Shown one piece after another: positions 6,374 to 7,184 of a stretch of DNA of 7,184 bases (its first letter is position 1; the number at the start of each line of letters is the position of its first letter). Under the pieces are notes generated by a model. The model searched no databases. It saw nothing but the letters and a program-made list of their open reading frames with translations, and was not told where the DNA came from. Position numbers and translations under genes: made by a program. This stretch comes from an uncultured Clostridia bacterium (GTDB taxonomy: Bacteria > Bacillota_I > Bacilli_A > RFN20 > CAG-288): positions 1 through 7,184 of the forward strand of contig OMRU01000037.1 in assembly GCA_900313465.1 (NCBI GenBank), read 5' to 3'.

Positions 6374-6853
6374 ATGCTTAAAAAATTAGGTATCGGCGCA
6401 TATATCGCTTGCCCAGTCGTTGTTCTCAGCATTGTCAGTTGGATTCTCTATGGCATCAACGTCGCTGGTGCTGGTTACTTCCATAATCAGGGCGTTCCGT
6501 TTGTTGTCTTATTCAGTATCTTCGCAATTATTTGTGAACTTGGTGCTGTTGCCATTGCTCTCTTTGCTCCAAAAGATGGCACGATCGGTAAGGTTTGTTC
6601 CTTTGTTGAGACTGCCTTATTGCTCGGTGGTATTGTCTTCCTTATGTCCTGTGGTATGAATATCATTTCTGCCAGAGCCCAGGGTTTAGGCTATATCTTC
6701 GGTGCTGATGCAAACGCTGCTGCTGAATTCACCATGGATGATTTCAACTCTGCCGTCTTGTCTATTGTCTCTGCTGTCTTCTATATTGTCACTTGTTTGA
6801 TTGCCATCGCTGTTCCATTCTTTGGTCTTACCAAGAAGGAAGAAACTAAGTAA
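6374..6853 (+). CDS. Four-helix membrane protein of unknown function
   Basis: I do not recognise a named family. The 159-residue product has four hydrophobic segments at about 7-27, 43-64, 75-97 and 125-150, with a basic start (MLKKLG) and a charged end (TKKEETK). This suggests both termini in the cytoplasm and two outside loops (about 28-42 and 98-124). The second outside loop is the longer and contains DANAAAEFTMDDFNS. There are no transport, kinase or catalytic motifs. The gene starts 4 bp after the GH3 stop, its SD is inside GH3, its codon use resembles GH3, and a strong terminator follows. It is therefore almost certainly expressed with GH3. A plausible role is a membrane partner that binds, stabilises or positions the two membrane helices of the hydrolase. 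A role in solute uptake is possible, but the protein is very small for that. Both are inference. Confidence 0.85.
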   Translation: MLKKLGIGAYIACPVVVLSIVSWILYGINVAGAGYFHNQGVPFVVLFSIFAIICELGAVAIALFAPKDGTIGKVCSFVETALLLGGIVFLMSCGMNIISARAQGLGYIFGADANAAAEFTMDDFNSAVLSIVSAVFYIVTCLIAIAVPFFGLTKKEETK

Positions 6854-6871
6854 TCAAAACTAACCTCTTAT

Positions 6872-6909
6872 GTCTTCGCCGAGAATCAACCCTCGGCGAA
6901 GACTTTTTT
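6872..6909 (+). terminator. Intrinsic terminator of the GH3 unit
   Basis: GTCTTCGCCGAG (6872-6883) and CTCGGCGAAGAC (6892-6903) form a perfect 12-bp stem with an 8-nt loop, followed at once by six T (6904-6909). It lies 18 bp after the stop of the four-helix protein and defines the 3' end of the transcript. There is only a poor A-run on the 5' side, so it looks designed for rightward transcription. Confidence 0.95.
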
Positions 6910-6921
6910 CTTCGATGCAGT

Positions 6922-6939
6922 TATAATGATACAAAGGAG
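6922..6939 (+). promoter_or_regulatory. -10 box and SD of the downstream gene
   Basis: A perfect TATAAT (6922-6927) is followed by AAAGGAG (6933-6939), which is 7 nt before the ATG at 6947. Transcription from this box would start near 6934, leaving a leader of about 13 nt that includes only part of the SD. The -35 region would fall at about 6899-6904, inside the 3' arm and first T of the terminator, and reads AAGACT, a poor match. Either the promoter is -10-driven or the box is fortuitous. Confidence 0.5.
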
Positions 6940-6946
6940 TTCTGCT

Positions 6947-7184
6947 ATGATTTCTATTGCTAGATTCACCGTTGAGGGATTAAAGGAAAATTGCGTTACG
7001 GATAACCAACATCCGCTTTTTGCGTTCTATTATGAAAGCGAGGATGGTTGTGCTATTTCTCATGCAACAATCCGCTTTTCTAACGGATATAAAAAAGACT
7101 TAAAGGATGAAGTCTCTTTTATTTATGATGGCCCGTTATTTGATGCTTATACACGCTATGAAGCGACTTTGACGGCGTTTGATC
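6947..7184 (+). CDS. Probable GH78 alpha-L-rhamnosidase, N-terminal 79 residues (partial)
   Basis: The gene begins at the ATG at 6947 with a strong SD and runs off the right edge. The 79 visible residues start ISIARFTVEGLKENCVTDNQ, continue HPLFAFYYES and end GPLFDAYTRYEATLTAFD. The order 'x-V-x-x-L-x-x-N-x-V, P-x-F-x-W/Y-x-x-E-S, Y-x-G-x-x-L-x-x-x-T-x-Y-x-x-x-V-x-x-x-D' is that of the first beta-sandwich domain of bacterial alpha-L-rhamnosidases (GH78, Bac_rhamnosid_N region). These enzymes release terminal L-rhamnose from plant glycosides and polysaccharides. No signal peptide is visible, so the enzyme would be cytoplasmic, unlike the GH3. Only the non-catalytic N-terminus is seen, so the call rests on a short pattern. 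Another beta-sandwich protein is possible. It has its own promoter candidate and is separated from the GH3 unit by a terminator. Confidence 0.5.
   Translation, partial: MISIARFTVEGLKENCVTDNQHPLFAFYYESEDGCAISHATIRFSNGYKKDLKDEVSFIYDGPLFDAYTRYEATLTAFD

Noticed and set aside
6420..6659. 79-codon open frame overlapping the four-helix gene
   Set aside because: Hydrophobic only because it shadows a membrane protein in another frame; no start signal.
1..7184. CRISPR array, insertion sequence, rRNA or phage genes
   Set aside because: No spaced repeats, transposase motifs, terminal repeats with target duplications, or rRNA/tRNA sequence seen.

Overview
The window reads as a chromosomal stretch from a low- to mid-GC Gram-positive (Firmicutes/Bacillota) anaerobe, probably a gut member of the Erysipelotrichia or a related lineage. 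The evidence is AT-leaning codon use (TTA, CTT, GAT, TCT), strong AAAGGAG-type ribosome binding sites, a short lipoprotein signal, a Listeria-Bacteroides repeat plus BspA-type leucine-rich repeats, and very large surface glycosidases. The genus-level placement is inference. TGG codes for Trp and no internal TGA is seen, so the standard code applies.

Layout. A GNAT acetyltransferase, cut by the left edge, runs leftward from 229. A 76-bp spacer carries divergent promoters. Rightward from it come a DeoR/GlpR-family regulator (306-1064) and, 5 bp later, a mosaic lipoprotein with an SGNH/AlgX-DltD-like C-terminal domain (1070-2827). A 347-bp gene-free region (2828-3174) holds a weak terminator candidate, promoter candidates and a well-formed imperfect hairpin. 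That hairpin would sit in the 5' leader of the next gene. Then come a 1064-residue glycoside hydrolase family 3 protein with swapped domain order and a membrane segment at each end (3175-6369), a four-helix membrane protein of unknown function 4 bp downstream (6374-6853), and a strong intrinsic terminator (6872-6909). Right after the terminator a new promoter and SD drive a gene cut by the right edge (6947 onward), whose N-terminus resembles the beta-sandwich start of GH78 alpha-L-rhamnosidases.

How they may work together. The GH3 enzyme and the small membrane protein form one two-gene transcription unit with a sharp end and, by eye, codon choice typical of highly expressed genes. The GH3 active site would face outside, anchored to the membrane. 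A DeoR-type sugar-phosphate-sensing regulator upstream and a probable rhamnosidase downstream suggest a small locus for cleaving glycosides, with beta-glucosidase/beta-xylosidase-like plus rhamnosidase activity. The lipoprotein would be another extracytoplasmic component acting on acyl groups of glycans or cell-wall polymers. Co-regulation across the locus is inferred from order and orientation only.

The items most worth a second look are the structured leader before the GH3 gene, the doubly anchored permuted GH3 with its uncharacterised four-helix partner, and the unusual architecture of the SGNH lipoprotein.
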